From positions 865,304-929,303 of the forward strand of contig NZ_RRCO01000001.1 of the NCBI RefSeq assembly GCF_003862475.1: a DNA stretch of 64,000 bases. Direction: 5' to 3'. The position numbers were made by a program, and so were the translations under genes. Shown here piece by piece: positions 63,217 through 64,000 of the stretch. Origin of the DNA: Lachnoanaerobaculum gingivalis. Its GTDB lineage: Bacteria > Bacillota > Clostridia > Lachnospirales > Lachnospiraceae. Numbering within the stretch: the first letter of the stretch is position 1; each line of letters opens with the position of its first letter. The notes under the pieces were generated by a model that had not been told where the DNA came from, ran no database searches, and saw only the letters and a program-made list of their open reading frames with translations.

Positions 63217-63840
63217 TAATCCACAATTGTATAATCTTCGCTTTTCAGTGATTCCAAGACTTTTTTTACAAATTGCATTGACATCAATCCTTCAATCTTA
63301 GAGCCATGGGTTTGGAAATTTTCGTCGATTTCTTAAATTTCTAATTCTGTATTGCTTTCGGCAATTTTCTCAGAAACGGGTGAATGAAAACTATATTCCC
63401 CAATTTCGTAATATAAGAAATATAGATATTTTTTTGTTCCTAGATGATAATCAAAAAACTCGATCTCCATATCTTTATCGTAATCATAGTAACTATTTTT
63501 TCCAAAAAATATCATTAGTTTTTTCTTTCAACAATTTCTCATAGTTTTTTTCATAACTATATACTCTTTTTTTCTTTTCGCCAATGAATTGTTTGTGGAT
63601 CAGATTCGGGGTAAATACTTTCAAAAATTCTTCTTTTAGTTGATAGTATTTCCCCATTTCCTCTTCCGCTTTTTCAATATTACTCTCCAAATGCTGATGG
63701 GACCTTCCATTTTTGTATTCTTTAATTTTATCACGATAATTTTTAGCTCGTTTATTCACAGAATATACACATTCTGCAATAATTTCATTGGTAATTTTTT
63801 TCTCATTGATCAAATCATTATACAGCTTTGGAGTTTTCAT
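63217..63840 (-). pseudogene. Decayed hypothetical (immunity-like) gene
   Basis: Three pieces on the minus strand read as one protein of about 205 residues. The first 112 codons (start MKTPKLYNDLINEKK, Lys/Glu-rich, helical) end by a frameshift at a T6/A6 run near 63505. The same protein continues in another frame (FGKNSYYDYDKDMEIEFFDY) to an in-frame TAA at 63333-63335, and then reads EIDENFQTHGSKIEGLMSMQ to the final stop. The family is unknown; setting suggests an immunity protein for a neighbouring toxin. Confidence 0.7.
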
Positions 63841-63910
63841 TTCATTATCCCTTTCGAACTTTCTCTTACTATCAGATATTTAAAAAATAATTCACTTGTT
63901 TTATTGTAGA

Positions 63911-63992
63911 GGCTGTCGGGAAATGGCAGTCATAACTTAGGGAGGAGTAACTCAAAATGAGTCGCTCCTCCCTAAGTTTTTACATAAAAAAA
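63911..63992 (+). repeat. 82-nt two-hairpin repeat, copy 2
   Basis: Hairpin 1 is CTGTC-GGGAAAT-GGCAG and hairpin 2 GGGAGGAGTAACTC / GAGTCGCTCCTCCC (63940-63953 with 63959-63972) around AAAAT, then CTAAG and five T. Compared with copy 1, two T-A pairs have become A-T, a G-T pair has become A-T and a T-A pair T-G. Confidence 0.9.
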
Positions 63993-64000
63993 GATGGCTA

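Noticed and set aside
1..64000. CRISPR arrays, tRNA or rRNA genes
   Set aside because: No regularly spaced repeats, no cloverleaf with CCA-type acceptor and no conserved rRNA stretch was noticed on reading; a covariance search was not possible.

Overview
The window looks like a low-G+C chromosome segment of an anaerobic Firmicute, most likely a Lachnospiraceae member (oral genera such as Lachnoanaerobaculum would fit; this is inference from gene style, not a match). Supporting signs are the tig-clpP-clpX-lon-ysxC order, an anaerobic NrdG activase, YesM/YesN two-component pairs, TRAP and carbohydrate ABC transporters, a LicT/RAT antitermination switch and strong AGGAGG ribosome sites. Nearly all genes lie on the minus strand.

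Region 1 (1-10.1 kb) holds protein quality control (tig, clpP, clpX, lon), the ribosome-assembly GTPase ysxC and a Bce-type peptide-antibiotic sensing/export module (regulator, intramembrane-sensing kinase, ABC ATPase, permease cut by the left edge). Region 2 (10.3-13.5 kb) has a CYTH protein, an iron alcohol dehydrogenase and an orphan TRAP binding protein. Region 3 (13.6-20.5 kb) is the most distinctive locus: a NarL-type two-component system, two exported proteins, a SipW-type (Ser/His) signal peptidase fused to a large membrane domain, a DUF5305-like membrane protein and a TasA-like protein. It is read here as a regulated surface-fibre or matrix assembly system.

Region 4 (20.7-36.1 kb) is a single sugar locus: YesMN regulators, a fucose-isomerase-like protein, an apiosidase-like glycoside hydrolase, FGGY kinase, class II aldolase, NAD epimerase, class III aminotransferase, MDR dehydrogenase, ABC importer and RpiB. 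The substrate is unknown. After a gene-poor stretch with a dead lipoprotein start come araD plus an FGGY kinase, then licT and a separate glucose-type PTS IIA/IICB controlled by a RAT hairpin, NADH oxidase, and a complete TRAP transporter (dctPQM) with its own YesMN pair (46.8-49.0 kb).

Region 5 (49.1-52.8 kb) has a C39-like protease-fold protein, nrdG, aroF and the divergent tyrS; a perfect palindrome lies between the two promoters. Region 6 (52.8-64 kb) is accessory DNA bounded by two direct copies of an 82-nt, two-hairpin repeat whose differences preserve base pairing. Inside are an internally deleted antiporter, a four-carbon acid-sugar operon (kinase, PdxA2, GntP permease, DeoR) with direct-repeat operator candidates and 43-bp inverted repeats flanking gntP, IS remnants, and a graveyard of polymorphic-toxin cassettes: an orphan Imm74-type immunity gene, and a toxin domain split in two by an intact IS110-family element with a long non-coding flank.
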